The notes under the pieces: generated by a model
Databases searched by the model: none
What the model was told of the DNA's origin: nothing
The model's input: only the letters and a program-made list of their open reading frames with translations
In this document: piece by piece, positions 11,854-23,552 of the stretch
Position numbering within the stretch: position 1 is the first letter of the stretch
How the letters are laid out: each line of letters begins with the position of its first letter
Translations under genes and position numbers: made by a program
Assembly (NCBI GenBank): GCA_030737835.1
Contig: CM060850.1
Location: 15,575,163 to 15,639,162 of the forward strand
Length of the DNA: 64,000 nucleotides
Direction of reading: 5' to 3'
Source: Acorus gramineus
Taxonomy: Eukaryota > Streptophyta > Magnoliopsida > Acorales > Acoraceae

Positions 11854-12004
11854 CATATGTAATACACAACACATGTAATAACATAACATATATAATCTAA
11901 CAAGAACCATGAAAAATAAATTTTTTATTGACTGCATACAATTTTTATGTAATCATTCTTCTTCTATTTATGCAATCAATCTTAATTAGATAGCTAAGAC
12001 TATA

Positions 12005-12460
12005 TGCCCATGTTTAGATGGGGGGATAAGAGGTGGAATAGGTGGGAATAGAAGAGAATAAACAAAAAAGGTGTTTGGGTAGAGAGAATAAAAGGGTATA
12101 GTTATGCAGAATTAAGTGAGAATAAATTGATATTGTATTTGAGGTCCCCCCTTGGAATTGTATTATTCATCCACTAGTATAAGGGGATCCACATATCAAA
12201 TCACATGTCATTACATCAAATCACCTCTCATCACCTCTTATACATCAATGGAGCTCATATGTCAAATCAACTTTTTACACCTTATTCACATTTTATCATT
12301 CATCAACCAAACTACTTAACCTTTATTATTATGTTTCCCAATGAAAATAACAAAAAATACAACCAAACAGAAAATCGCATATTCCATTGATAAAGTTATT
12401 TATTAATAGAATATATATAAACCCCAGAATAATTTATGTCTCTACCCAAAAGGGCGCAAA
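12005..12460. mobile_element. MITE in the right arm of the inverted-repeat element
   Basis: This segment interrupts sequence that is continuous in the left arm (about 6960-6985). Its ends are partly inverted: GCCCATGTTTAGATGGGGGGA on the left and TCTACCCAAAAGGGCGC on the right. The interior is non-coding. A sequence starting GGCCCATGTTTAGATGAG at 14654 may be a related fragment. The exact edges and target duplication are uncertain. Confidence 0.55.
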
Positions 12461-12538
12461 GAGAATGCAATCTAGGTTGGGTTGGCATATGTAGTGTTGA
12501 ACAACACTGAAATTATCGCCGAACACTTAATAATGTAA

Positions 12539-12881
12539 GGGTCCGTTTGGAAACACAGATTGAAAAGTAGCTTTTGGAATAAAGTTGTTTTTTAAGATGA
12601 TTTTAGACCTTGACTTTTTTAGGATGTTTTTTTTTTAATTCAGGAATCAATATTTGAAAGGAGTTTAATGTTTGGTAGAGAAAATTGCTTTTCAATTCAA
12701 AAAATCGATTCCGACCAAAAAGCATTGTTTCTGAGCTTTTTAAAACACAGATTTCGAAGGAAAAATTAAAAGGAATCCAGCTTCCGATTCTGCAAAAAGC
12801 TGCCCCATTTGGCTGCACGATTTTAGCTTTTCAACTTTTCAAAAAACAAAAGCGCGTCCAATCGCGCAACCAAACGGGGCC
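12539..12881. mobile_element. Tourist/PIF-Harbinger-like MITE
   Basis: The 12-bp inverted ends are GGGTCCGTTTGG and CCAAACGGGGCC. Target duplications TAA lie at 12536-12538 and 12882-12884. The left arm of the host element lacks this 343-bp segment and so serves as an empty site. It is non-coding. Confidence 0.8.
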
Positions 12882-13262
12882 TAAATACAGTTTTGGTTTA
12901 GATATTTAACTAAACATTACATTTCGTATAAAATAATACAAGTTTCAATATCAAAATACTTACAAAATCATACAAATACTTTGTCTAGAGACTAATAAGA
13001 AAAATGTGTTTGAAGTTGGAGACTTAAAATGAAATATATGAAGAGGGGATGTACTGATCACTAATTAGCATAGTTTATAGGGACTTAAAAATAAAAATCA
13101 CATTTCTAAACTAACGGTACATGAAGAGACGTTTGGCGGATGGACTAAAAATTAAATAGACGATTGAAGTTGGGGACTTAAAAATAAATATGAAAAATGG
13201 TCAAGGGAGAGATCGATCCCTAAATAAACATGTTTACAAGGACTTAAAACTAAAATCCCTTA

Positions 13263-14940
13263 TTTTTTATAATAAAATAAAAACTTATTTATATGAGTTG
13301 AATGCATATATTTATATAATTTTTGTAACAAAGTATGTACTAATACAGTAAGGAATATATTATTTTTTAGGCCATTTGATATATTGCGTTGGTGATGTGT
13401 CAACTGCAAATGAGTTGCACAATGGACGAGTGCATCAGCGTACAGAAAAAATATTAGACAAATTAATTTGATATAGCCTCATTTATAGCCCATAGTATGC
13501 ACGTTTGATTTATTTAAATAAAATATATATCATTTAAGGAGGTATATATATTTTTATACAAAAAATATAGTCGCATATAATTATATGTTTCCATTTATAA
13601 AAAATACAAAAAATAAAAATAAAAATTTGTATATACAACGATAAGGTATATAGGCCCATAAGCGGGGTTCTAAATAGGACTGTGTGTAACAACAATCAAT
13701 GAACTTAGACCCAAACATGAGCAACCCACCCACCCAAAGCCATGGGTCATATTTTCCTGTTCATCAAGCTACGATGGATCTACAAGAAAATAAAGAGAGA
13801 AATTCTTTCTACTAGTTTTCTCAAATGTGTTCCTAAAATCTAAGTTTCAAGGGTATCCACATTATAATTTTTGAATTTATTGGAAATTCATTTTTCTATT
13901 TCTCTAATGGAATTAATGATTTTTTATTATGTTTTCATAACATGAAAAGAAAAATAGCTTTCAGCCTCAATTGTCCATTACCTCAATGACTCGTTTAAGA
14001 TCTCTAAATACGTGAAAAGAAAAAATTGTTTTCAATCTCAATTGTACATTATTTCAATGGTTTCATGATCCGATAACAAATTATTTGACAGACTTAATAT
14101 TTTAACCCATGGCCCCCCTCGTTATAATTCCTGGTTCTGTTCTTGGGCCCAAAGGCCTTAGGTCGCAGGTTAGAGGAGATACCTCTACTTCAAGGAAACT
14201 AGGCTCCTACGAAGAGTTAGATAGGAGAAAAAAAAGAGTTTATAACCCCATAGGCCACAATTAGTTTGAGCTCATGGTGTTCCCACCTCTTCTAGTACAC
14301 GTAATAATCTATTTACTATCTATTAATTAGGTTAAGTTTTATTTCAATGAGGCAATGATCTTAACATGGTGGTCAGACAAGGAAAAATATTATGACATGG
14401 TGGATGTCAACCACCTTCTCCAACATACAACACCCAACACTTAAAACTTTCCATTCCCAACATCTATACTCTCCAACACCCAAAATCCCCCACTCCCCAA
14501 CATCCCCACTCTCTACCCCATCATTTGTCATGAAAGCCTATAAATAGAGTAATTCTACAATATAATATATCAACCATTAGAAAGAAAAGGTCTTTACATA
14601 TTTAATAATGTTTTTTACTTTATTATTAATTATTACTTTATTTCCACAACATTAGGCCCATGTTTAGATGAGAAAATAGGAAAGAAATAGAGGATGATAA
14701 GAGATTTACCTCAGCTACCAAAAGACATACACGCTCGATGAACCAAAGCAAAAGAGAAAGTTGGAAAGAGAGGAGAGGAAAAAAGAGTGGGGGGGGGGGG
14801 GGGGGGCGCATAGAAACTTGGGTATAAGAGATTTACTCGACTATTAAAAGAAACCCCAAAACTTACCTCCTATAGACCAATCGTCAAAGAACCTCTCTCC
14901 AGCCTAACTGCATCGGCACCAAATACAATATTAAATTATC
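13263..14940. other. Intergenic DNA, no gene seen
   Basis: AT-rich, with no supported open frame. A G homopolymer of about 16 lies at 14790-14806, and a GGCCCATGTTTAGATG end-like motif at 14654 hints at a MITE fragment. Confidence 0.4.
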
Positions 14941-15052
14941 TGTGTTATGTCATTATATGTGTTATTATTACACGTGTAACTGCTATGTACTTGAAGATAA
15001 ATGGCTTAAACCCTAAGAGGAATACAAGAATTCTCATTCTCTTATTGTAACA
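14941..15052 (+). mobile_element. Copia LTR fragment
   Basis: The sequence resembles the LTR of the copia element at 7254-11902 but in the opposite orientation. It shares TTATGTCATTATATGTGTTA, TTACACGTGTAA, AAGAGGAATACAAGAATTC and the terminal TTGTAACA. The first bases of the LTR are missing and no internal region follows. Confidence 0.6.
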
Positions 15053-15640
15053 TGCAGAAACATCTCCAAGCAAAAATGAGATGCATAGAACCATCCCAAA
15101 TCCCTTCTGCCGAGACCAAGAAACCACCAAAAATTTGCGCCCTAACCAAATAGCCCACACAATGGTCAACACCACTGTGAATGCTCTTATCACCACCACG
15201 AGAGAGCTTGTGACCCAAGTCTCATACATGGTCTAGGGTCTAAGGAGCCCACCTGCGACCCCAAATAGAGCCTAGCAGACCCCAAAACCTCATTCGCCAT
15301 CTAGCATTTGCAGAAGATGTGTCGAGTGGTTTCAACCCCATCACCACATAAGACACATACTGCGGATTCTCCATGTCGCCAAATGACTCAAAAAGTGTGA
15401 GTCAAAAGCCGCTCATTGTAGGCCAACCAAAGAAAGACCCTAACCTTAATAAGAATCTTGTAATTCCAAATTTGTCTAGCTTTACGTGCAATGCAACCAT
15501 TGAAAGGCATATCCCGACACCACCAAGCATATGTTGACTTCACGGAGAAGCGAACACAGAATGGACCAAACTGGCATATCTTCAACATCAACCAACTATT
15601 AGGTCAAACAGCTTATGTTGCTACCCAAACAAGATCTAGA
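15053..15640 (-). pseudogene. LINE reverse transcriptase C-terminal (zf-RVT) fragment
   Basis: Minus-strand frames contain FSVKSTYAWW, then IWNYKILIKVRVFLWLAYNERLLT, typical of the region before the zinc-binding domain of plant L1-type LINE ORF2. They continue in another frame with CVLCGDGVETTRHIF and AIWLGRKF, the zf-RVT domain and LINE C-terminus. Stops and frameshifts break it and no poly(A) tail is clear. It lies just upstream of the plus-strand coiled-coil gene. Confidence 0.7.
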
Positions 15641-15784
15641 AGATTTTGTAGGTGTTTTTTTTTTTTTTTTTTTGACATTTTAGGTTTCTTGTCCATCACT
15701 CCGACACTCACTTGTTTCACAGTCGCACGCGCGCTCCACCCACACGTGCGCATACACCACTGTTAAAAACCCTTTCCAAAACTG

Positions 15785-15792
15785 GGCGGGAA
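15785..15792 (+). promoter_or_regulatory. E2F-like site upstream of the coiled-coil gene
   Basis: GGCGGGAA, the reverse complement of the E2F consensus TTCCCGCC, lies about 52 bases before the chosen ATG. In plants such sites often mark S-phase genes. The match is seen; the function is inferred. Confidence 0.45.
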
Positions 15793-15843
15793 GACGCGCA
15801 GAGCATTTTAAGAAGCGAAGCCTCTCCGACATCACACTCACAC

Positions 15844-15916
15844 ATGGCGAACTCCGATCCCCAAAAGCATCTCCTCTCCCTCATCCGCGATTTCGCCACC
15901 GAGAGATCCCATGGAG

Positions 15917-15961
<45 letters not shown>

Positions 15962-18900
15962 TCTCAACCTCTTCTCCTCTTGTGCCGTGAAACAGAGAGA
16001 AGGGTTTCCGATCTGAAGAGACGGTCGGACGACCTCCGATCCGAACTGGAGGCCGCGAACGCCGAGCTTGAGTCGGCCGAGGCGTCCAAAAAGGCCTCCG
16101 ACCAGGGCCTGAAGGTCTCCCAGACCGAGCGCGACCTCGTCCTCGCCTCCATCCAGCCTCAGGAGGTTTGTTGTTCTCTCTCTCTCTCTCTGCAATGTTG
16201 GATTGATGGCTGATGCTCTTCTCTCCAGGCCAGGATCGCCCTCCTCCAGGATGAGATTTCGGCGGTCCAGTCCGCCGTTGCGAAAATCAAGGTCTGGTTC
16301 GTTTTGGATCTCAATCGTGTTTGGAGTGATTTTGATTTTGTTGTGGTTGACTTGGATTCTGTTGTTTGTGGTCTCTGTGGTTCGGTTTCAAGGATGATGA
16401 GGCGGCTCTCGGGTAATGTTTTGTTGTGATGTCTTTTCTTTTTCCAGTTTTATATATCGTTTGTTTAATGTTTAATTCGTGCTTTTCAAGTGTGTGTTTT
16501 TATGGATGAAATCTTTTTAATGTTCCAGTAGTACTAGGTTTTTTTATGGCACTCACTCGAATAGATGCAGATCAGGTGATACAGCATGATGAATTAGCTA
16601 AATACAATTTGGGATGTCTTATATGTCCTTCAAATTCTGTTCTTATATAAATTAGGTAATTAATTTTATTGTTCATGCAAATAGACTATATAAAATGTAC
16701 AATGCAAGGTACAGTCATTTCTTGGTGCTTGATTTACTCCCCGTCGTTTAGTTTGACGCAAGTGACTATTTCACTTGCAGAATGATATATTAGATTCATG
16801 TGCTAGTATTCATTGAATGTAGATTTGGAATCTGTTTGTCATCTCAACACAAACAATATACGTGCAATTTCTGGGTGTCAGTTGACTTGATCTTCTAAAC
16901 ACATTGGCATTCCTATATGAATGCTCAGTGCTCCGGTCCTGAATTTGATTCAGAAGATCTTGTGTTTGACATAAAAGTCTTCTAGTTTTTCAACAAATGG
17001 TCTTTGGCCCCTCATCCAGCTGACTATCACTTTAGATTCAGTTTCCATATGCATTCTTGTATATCCCAGATTGATGCATAGTTGAAGACAAGTCCAAGCA
17101 TTTCCTTTTTTTTAAGCAGCCACATGGTGAGCTCAGAAAGAACCATTCTTTTGCCTTTTTTTTTAGAATTTGCTGTTTGTAAGAAGCAATTCTCCAAATA
17201 AATTTGGCACGGTATTTTGTTATATGAATTCAATTGTGTAACAATGCTTACTTGATGATCCAACATAATAACTTCTTAGGTGGTTGAATATAGTCCAAAC
17301 ATTATTGAATCGTGTTAACATTATTTTGTTTTCCTTTGCAGAGATGAGTTTATCCGTGCGATGTCTGAGCAGAACCAGAAGATAAGGTCTTCTTCTATTC
17401 TAGATACCTTGCACAGTTGAACTCATTTCTTTTCTACACACACTCTTATCTTTCCTCTCTTGCTTTGTACGATATTGATATCTCTAACTATTCTCTCTTG
17501 TATACTTACCATTTGATATCCAACTCTATCTCACTCAAGATTTGTCACCATCTCTTATTATATTATATTATGTCAAAGCCCATGAAGAGGATAGCATGCA
17601 CGTGGTATTTCTTTTCAACATTAAGTAAACTGTTGTTTCATTATCATTGCTTTTCCTCCAGATAGTTTTATTACCTGTTTGCATAAATGATGCAGCTTTT
17701 GATTATAATCCTGCAATTTGGGTGTTTATTTCATGCATATCAGTTTTTGCTCATATCCTAATTCCCTAGTGATATTATATTCTCTTTTACTCGGACAATG
17801 GTATTCCTACTAGCTATAGTAAATAATTAAATGTTGAAGATTTCTAAATCATCTCAAAATAGACATACTTACACCTAAGGATTTTGCATTCTTGTGTACC
17901 AAGCATTTGCTCAAACCAGGAAAAGCACATGAGAATAAAGATTTTGATGGAAGAATGTGGAGTTCTCTGAAGATTCTTAATTTCTCTACCCAGCTAGAAT
18001 TGTCAAGATCATTTCTAGATGTTCTGAGTATAAGACTATAAAAGACGGAGATATTTATTGTTCCTAGCCGTTGTATATTTGCCACATGGCACTATCTCAT
18101 CAGTCATCACTGCATGTATATAGAGGTTTGTATAAGTAGGGGAGAACTTCCAATAAGTTGCAAGCTTTCCCAAAGCAATGAGGGTAACCCTGTTAGACTA
18201 TGATGAAATGTTTACTGGTTTTATGGAGTTGCAACAGTGTTTCCTATGTGGGACCATGACCATATTTATTTCAATTTTTTTTTTTTACTGAAGTTCTGCA
18301 TGTCCTTTCTTTGAGCATTTTTGCTTTACATTTCCTACATACATAATTAGTTGTTTGATGTCGAAACTTCATTCTAAAGGGTAAGTAGCTGTTTCTTATA
18401 TAGTTATCTGCATAATGCAGGAAATTCCAGGATATGATACATTCCTTCAAGCAAGGTGATTTTACTAAACTTCCACCAAATGATGGTTGGGGAAGAATTA
18501 TTACCTGTCAGTGCCATGATTTATCTGGTTCAGTGATCAAGCAAGTGCTTTTCAATATTTTTATATTGTGCTTCTTATTGTTTCTGCATTTACTAGCTCT
18601 CTTAGAGAAATCCACTTTGTTCCAGTTCTAGGCAATTGTATAACTGTAAATTCTCACTTAAGAATCTACCATTAAACCATATAATAGTAATATGGAGACA
18701 AGAAATCTGGATACCAGAAAATGCGAACACAAATATATTGCACTAAAACTAATGCCTAATGGGCAGCAATCCAACCCTAATCGCCTTCACCCCCTGTCTC
18801 CTCTCTCTCTCTCTCTCTCTCTCTAGTTTTTGCAGTAGGCAAGACATATTAAATTAAACTGTTTTGGTGAAGTTAAGAGTATTCTATAAGTGCAGTTAGT

Positions 18901-21056
18901 TTAACTAAAAACAGTTTTACCCAAATGCCCGTAAAACATCACTTATTCATATGAAACATTTTAAAATAAATGCCAATCATTTAAATTTTTTTTTCCCATT
19001 TTCTTGAAAAATTACAAGCAAATGAGAGAAATTCCCCCCCATTTCAATCCAATAGAGACAATCCCAAATTTAAATTAAGCTTAAAGAGGATTTCTAATTC
19101 CATCCCAGAAATGGCGTGGAAACTCAGTTTTATAAGGATGGCTTCTATGGCCTCTCTTCCCTAACCTCTGTGGTTGCAATTTTTGTTAACCATTGAACTA
19201 TGGGTCCAAGCCCTAAGGATTTTTATGTTTGTTTATATCCTTTTTACTTTTTTCTCAAGTTTTTTGGAGATGACTCATTTCCTGTTTAACTCAAAGATTT
19301 TTCTTTAATGTTCCCCTTCTTGTTAAAAGTCTGATGTTTTTATATTTTCAATAAAATTCTAGGTGGTGGGATTCCAGCTTTCCTCAAAAAGGGTAGTTTT
19401 TTTCAGTATGCAAGATAGGTTATATTAAGATATTAAACTGTTTTGGAGTTAAGAGGAGTCTGTAATTGAAGTTGGTTCAAGTAAATACATTTAAGTAAAT
19501 ACATTTTTACCCAAATGCCCATAAAACATCACTTATTTATATGAAAAATTCATTTAAATAAATGTCAACCATTTAACTCTTTTTTCCCATTTTCTTAAAA
19601 AATTACATGCAAATGAGGGAAATTTCCTTATTTCAATCCAATAGCAACAATCCCAAATTTAAGTTAAGCTTAAAGAGGAACTTCACTTCCAATTGGCCAT
19701 TCAAGTCTAAATTCTTAACTAAATGCTACTATTACACCAGAATCTGAATGTTATATCATCACTGATTCCTGTGGAAAATTCAGGAATTGCTAAATTATCC
19801 ATGGCTACTCAGAAGATAAATCTTTGTGCTAATTGAGAACATTTAAATATAGAGATTACATGATGTTTCTGAGTTTTTTAGGCCATTTTATGGTTGCTTG
19901 TCAAAGAATTTTTGATACATGTGGTTAAAGAATCACCCCCTTCTAATTTTATTTCATGATGCATTTTGGTTTTGGGCCTCTGAATGGCATACTACTATAT
20001 GTGCATTTGGCTTATCTCAAAGTTTGTATACAACAGATATGATCATTGCTTTATCCAACCAAGTGGTGAATCCTTGGACAACATTTGCCAATTCTGTTAA
20101 CTTGGTCCTTTTTCCCTCGTCTTCCTCCAACATCATATTTAGAGTGTGATTCTGTATTCTCTCTTTTTTTGTTTTTGTTAGTTTGTTAAGTAAGCACTGG
20201 GATTTAAACCCAAGACCTCATGGGTGCAAGTTCTGTTGTCAACCACTGAACCATGGATCCAAGACCCTCTGTTTTAGAGCTTCTTCTGTTACTATCCAGA
20301 ACAAAGTTATCAATCTAATACATTTTTATATCCTAAGATTTGGATTATGCTGTAATTGGTGTATTCACGAGAACTCCGTTTAGAAGAAAAAGACACCACC
20401 ACCCTGAAAGTTTGTTGGAATTGCTGATTATATCTTTACCAGTATGTGGGATTTTTTTGGTTTAGGAAATACAAGCACGTTATTTCATTCTCTTTCTATT
20501 CTAGATGTTGAATAGGCAATCTTAACTCCTAGTGGTTGTCTTTGTTATACCGTCTTATGACCATCTGACTACATCTTAATTTTTATAAATATCTTTCTAT
20601 AATGATATTTACAGGAATCTATATTTTTATTTGAACAGGAAAAAAGATTGCTGATGGAAAGGCATTGCATAACAACCAAAATGTCATGCAAACTGTTGAG
20701 GATGAGATCGCACATTATAATGCTCAAATACATATGATGGAGCAGATGTGCGTAGAAGAATTGAACATCCATCAGAAGGTAAGAATTAGTTTTTTTTCTT
20801 GTTGTTCATAGCCTCACAGGGGGATATTTGACTTACATGGAAATAATTACAATATTTTTTTCTTCTGAAATTCTTCAAATCAGCAGGTCTGCAGATTACT
20901 CCCATTATTTTTCATTAGATATAGGAAAACTTTTGCTCAATTTTTTAAAAGCCTAGGATCCGGCTACATTTTTCTTTCAGACCAATCACCTCTAGTTAAC
21001 TGCTGGCTAGCATATAATGAATATTCCAGGAGGGGATCACAATTGTACCCTCAATG

Positions 21057-21090
<34 letters not shown>

Positions 21091-23552
21091 AATGCCTCTC
21101 CCTCCTCTGTGCCCCTTCTCACTTCTGCCTTTGCCACCATATGTTCTTCATTCTTACCATTGTAGAAGACAGGCCAAAATTTTGATTTTAAATCACAGAT
21201 TTTAATTGCATGACTATTTTTTATAGTTAAGCAATGGGATTTGAACCCATTATTTCATGGTTGTAAATTTTATTTTCAACCATTGAGCTGTGGGTTCGTC
21301 CAACCCCGAATCATGACTGTAAATATTAGCAGGATCATAAATCCACTAGCAAAAGATGATTGATATTCATGATCATTGTGATACAAATTGAAAGATAATA
21401 ACCTAAACCTAAATATGACCATCCTGATTCCTCGGTTCATCAAAGACTGGGGAAGATTTTGTGCTGGGAACTCCTGTCAGCCTTCCGGCTTTTTTTTTTT
21501 TTTTTTGGGGGGGGGAGGGTTTTGTAATAGAGGCATAGCATCTATTTTGTTGGGGGATTGGTTTGGTGGCATCAGTAGATATCTCTTCTGCTGAGCCTAA
21601 GACCATCTTTTTCTGTTATATTAGTGGTTTCATATGCTTTTGTATATAACCATTCTCTTCATTTTTATTAAAATTGGGGCAGGGTGCCACCCTTTTTTAT
21701 TTTTATTTTTATTTTAAAAAAAAAATCCTCCTCATTACTGTGGGACCAATCAGAATATTAAACATGAACAACAAAAACTGTAACGATAAATACAGAAAGG
21801 AAGCTTTAAAAAATAAACTTCTTTGTTTGGTCACACTTCTGATAGGATGAATGTCCCACTCCCATGCAACAAACTTATTAATAATACAAGAAATTCATCC
21901 ATGAAGATAGTGATGGGTGGTGCCTTTATCATTTGGCAATGACATATTAGCTATTAGCTCTGTTCATTAATTATGCAAATAATTGACAGTGTATAAATAC
22001 TTCAAATTGAATGATACATGGTTGACATATGCGATAAGCTGATTGTACATGTTAGCCGATATTTGTGGAAAGTTTGATGCTGCAGAAGCACTCCATTGCA
22101 CAGAAATCATGTTGTTTAATGTTCTTCAGATGTGATGTGGTGTTTCTTTTCCAGACGTGCATTATTCCAATAATATGTTAAAGACCTGTGATGCCATAAA
22201 GGTGGCTAGGAATTATTCAGTCTTTGGATTTGAGAAAGCTCCACTTTGGATAAACAGTATTGACAAAAGAAAACCTGAGATGTACCAACTAATTAGAAGT
22301 TGTAGAGTGAAACATATAACAGTGATATCCATGGACCATGAAACTGTTTCAACTGGAAGGCATGTGTTATCTAAATGTTGTCACATGTGGTTTTGACTTC
22401 GTAACACTCAGAATGGAGACCTTATATTGGGAATTGTGATCTGTAGGTCTTGAAGGAGCTAGCCAGTCTTGACAGGAAGTTGGTTCTCACGAAGGCAGTC
22501 ATGGATGAGACAAAGGAGTTGCAAGAATTAGCAAGATATCCTTTTCTCCCAACTCTTGACAGTTTACACATAGCTCTTCCATGCTCAACCATCATTCAAG
22601 ATTTTTAGCAAGCCAGGCTCACATTAAGCTTTTGGTTAAGATAATAACTTCATCAGGGGAAGAATATCCTGGTAGAACCCAACTGCTAATTAATTCAAGT
22701 CTCTATAATCTACTCATTCCTTGCTCATGACTGACAGTAGGTTGAGCTGGATTGGATGAAATTTTGTTTAATTGATAATGTGCTAATAGGTGGTCCTCAA
22801 CAAGCTTAGTTCAGACCAGCCTATATACTGGACAGCCTTAGTAGATTGGACAGTTTAAATATAGGAAAATGTTAAGACACAGCCCTGTATGCAGTCTGCA
22901 CCCATTTTGATTTTTTTTTTTTTTTAAATTATTAAACCTTATCTAATGAGTTGTATGCTTGTATAAAAATGAAGACTACTTTAATACTTTGTTCCACAGT
23001 GTCTATACTGGCTCTGATTTGGGCTCTGGCACCATGAATTAATGAGATGAAGCTCTACATGATCCATGATATAACTTAGGACCATCCTAAGTGATGAGGA
23101 ATCCGAACATTAGTTGGAAAGACTAATGATGCACAGGTAAACCCTGAGAGGATATAAATTCTAGACCTATGGGGGAGCAAACCCATGGCTCTAGCCAAAG
23201 AGCTAACCTTGTTTAGGTTTTATCAATTAAGAAATTAATGTTTTTATTGACTAAACATAGCTTCAGCGTTTTCTACACAAGTATGATTGATATGCTGTTA
23301 GATTGATTATATTTGTACATGATTACATTGAATCTTGGTCATAGAACAGTGTTTCTAACATGGTTTTGGAGGAAATATTTTCTGTGACTAGATGAATTAA
23401 TTTTTCCTTGACTTAATGACACGCGGGTTGCTGAATCTGAGAAGGCATACGCGTCGTCCGTCGAGCAATTGCAGAGGTATGCATGTCCTAACTGTGGAGT
23501 GGACAACATGGGTGATTCAGTGCTGGCTGTTTTAGAAGAGGGAGGTAATTGA
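15844..23552 (+). CDS. Small coiled-coil protein with C-terminal CxxC motif, nine or more exons
   Basis: Exons I support: 15844-15916, 15996-16165, 16229-16291, 16393-16412, 17342-17386, 18421-18544, about 20647-20778, 22447-22535 and 23423-23552. Together they give about 281 residues. The protein starts MANSDPQKHLLSLIRDFATE. It is nearly all heptad-like coiled coil (QPQEARIALLQDEISAVQSA; VEDEIAHYNAQIHMMEQM). It ends with EQLQRYACPNCGVDNMGDS and a short tail, so the CPNC pair may bind a metal. Splice phases are consistent except at the exon 6-7 join: the better-looking acceptor (TTTGAACAG, ending 20638) does not fit the phase of donor 18545, so an alternative donor or a missing small exon is possible. 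I recall similar uncharacterised plant proteins but no proven function. The E2F-like site may hint at cell-cycle expression. Confidence 0.75.
15917..15959 (+). repeat. (TC)n microsatellite in intron 1
   Basis: About 21 CT units begin two bases after the donor GT of the first intron and make up most of that 79-nt intron, supplying its polypyrimidine tract. Confidence 0.9.
18836..19690 (+). repeat. Two direct copies of a 270-bp unit in intron 6
   Basis: About 18836-19105 and 19405-19690 align along their length. Shared landmarks are TTAAACTGTTTTGG, TTTTACCCAAATGCCC, ATTTCAATCCAATAG and AAGCTTAAAGAGGA. The spacer between them holds a SINE-like unit. This is an intronic segmental duplication, or two insertions of one unknown element. 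Confidence 0.75.
19160..19225 (-). repeat. Degenerate SINE-like unit
   Basis: The minus strand carries a tRNA-like A box (TAGTTCAATGG) after GGGCTTGGACCCA, as in the two better copies nearby. The B box is lost. Confidence 0.4.
20165..20280 (-). mobile_element. tRNA-derived SINE
   Basis: The minus strand has an A box (TGGTTCAGTGG) followed about 40 bases later by a B-box-like GGGTTTAAATCCC. This is the Pol III promoter layout of tRNA-derived plant SINEs. It sits in intron 6 of the coiled-coil gene, antisense to it. Confidence 0.65.
21055..21082 (+). repeat. C homopolymer tract
   Basis: A run of about 22 C with a short C-rich continuation, in intron 7 of the coiled-coil gene. Its length is likely to be variable or poorly sequenced. 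Confidence 0.9.
21228..21306 (-). mobile_element. tRNA-derived SINE
   Basis: The minus strand has an A box (CAGCTCAATGG) and a well-kept B box (GGGTTCAAATCCC) about 40 bases downstream. It belongs to the same family as the unit at 20165-20280, in intron 7 of the coiled-coil gene and antisense to it. Confidence 0.7.
22536..23422 (+). other. Probable U12-type AT-AC intron
   Basis: The upstream exon ends GCAAG and the intron begins ATATCCTTTT, matching the U12 5' splice site. Near the 3' end is TTCCTTGAC (23404-23412), matching the U12 branch-point consensus. The intron ends in AC about 11 bases past the branch A. The reading frame joins exactly across it (phase 2), from QELA to RVAESEKAYA. No GT-AG alternative that keeps the frame is evident. 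All parts are seen in sequence; minor-spliceosome use is inferred. Confidence 0.85.

Larger units (their letters stand above)
7254..11902 (-). mobile_element. Deleted Ty1/copia retrotransposon with two solo LTRs inserted
   Basis: The element is oriented on the minus strand and is flanked by the perfect 5-bp duplication AGAAC (7249-7253 and 11903-11907). Its LTRs are short: 7254-7372, and 10861-11902 once the 883 bp of insertion plus duplication is removed. They run TGTTAGATTATATGTG to GATTGTAACA. A polypurine tract (GAGTTTGAGGGGGT) abuts the 3' LTR at 7373-7386. A truncated primer-binding site (TGGTAT) follows the 5' LTR at 10855-10860 and is fused directly to the catalytic YVDD region of reverse transcriptase, so gag, protease, integrase and the start of RT are gone. 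Without insertions the element would be about 1.2 kb. Confidence 0.85.
6505..13262. mobile_element. Large inverted-repeat element carrying nested insertions
   Basis: The left arm at about 6505-7030 is repeated in inverted orientation at about 11930-13262, with long stretches that I judge by eye to be above 80 percent alike. Shared landmarks are TAAGTCC...GTAAACATG at the outer ends, ATCGATC, CAAACACATTTTTCTTATTAG-like sequence and TCAACACT at the inner part. The right arm is longer because two MITEs interrupt it. Between the arms lies a copia element that is itself interrupted by two solo LTRs. Long inverted arms fit a Mutator-like or foldback transposon. No transposase is seen and the target duplication at the edges is unclear. 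Confidence 0.7.

Noticed and set aside
15881-16213. Frames of 92-104 codons on both strands around exons 1-2 of the coiled-coil gene
   Set aside because: They read through the (TC)n tract and the real exons in other frames.
15844-23552. Naming the small coiled-coil gene as the kinetochore subunit SPC24 or SPC25
   Set aside because: The coiled coil and E2F-like site tempted me, but the sequence does not match what I know of the plant SPC24/SPC25 proteins, and neither is known for a C-terminal CPNC motif.
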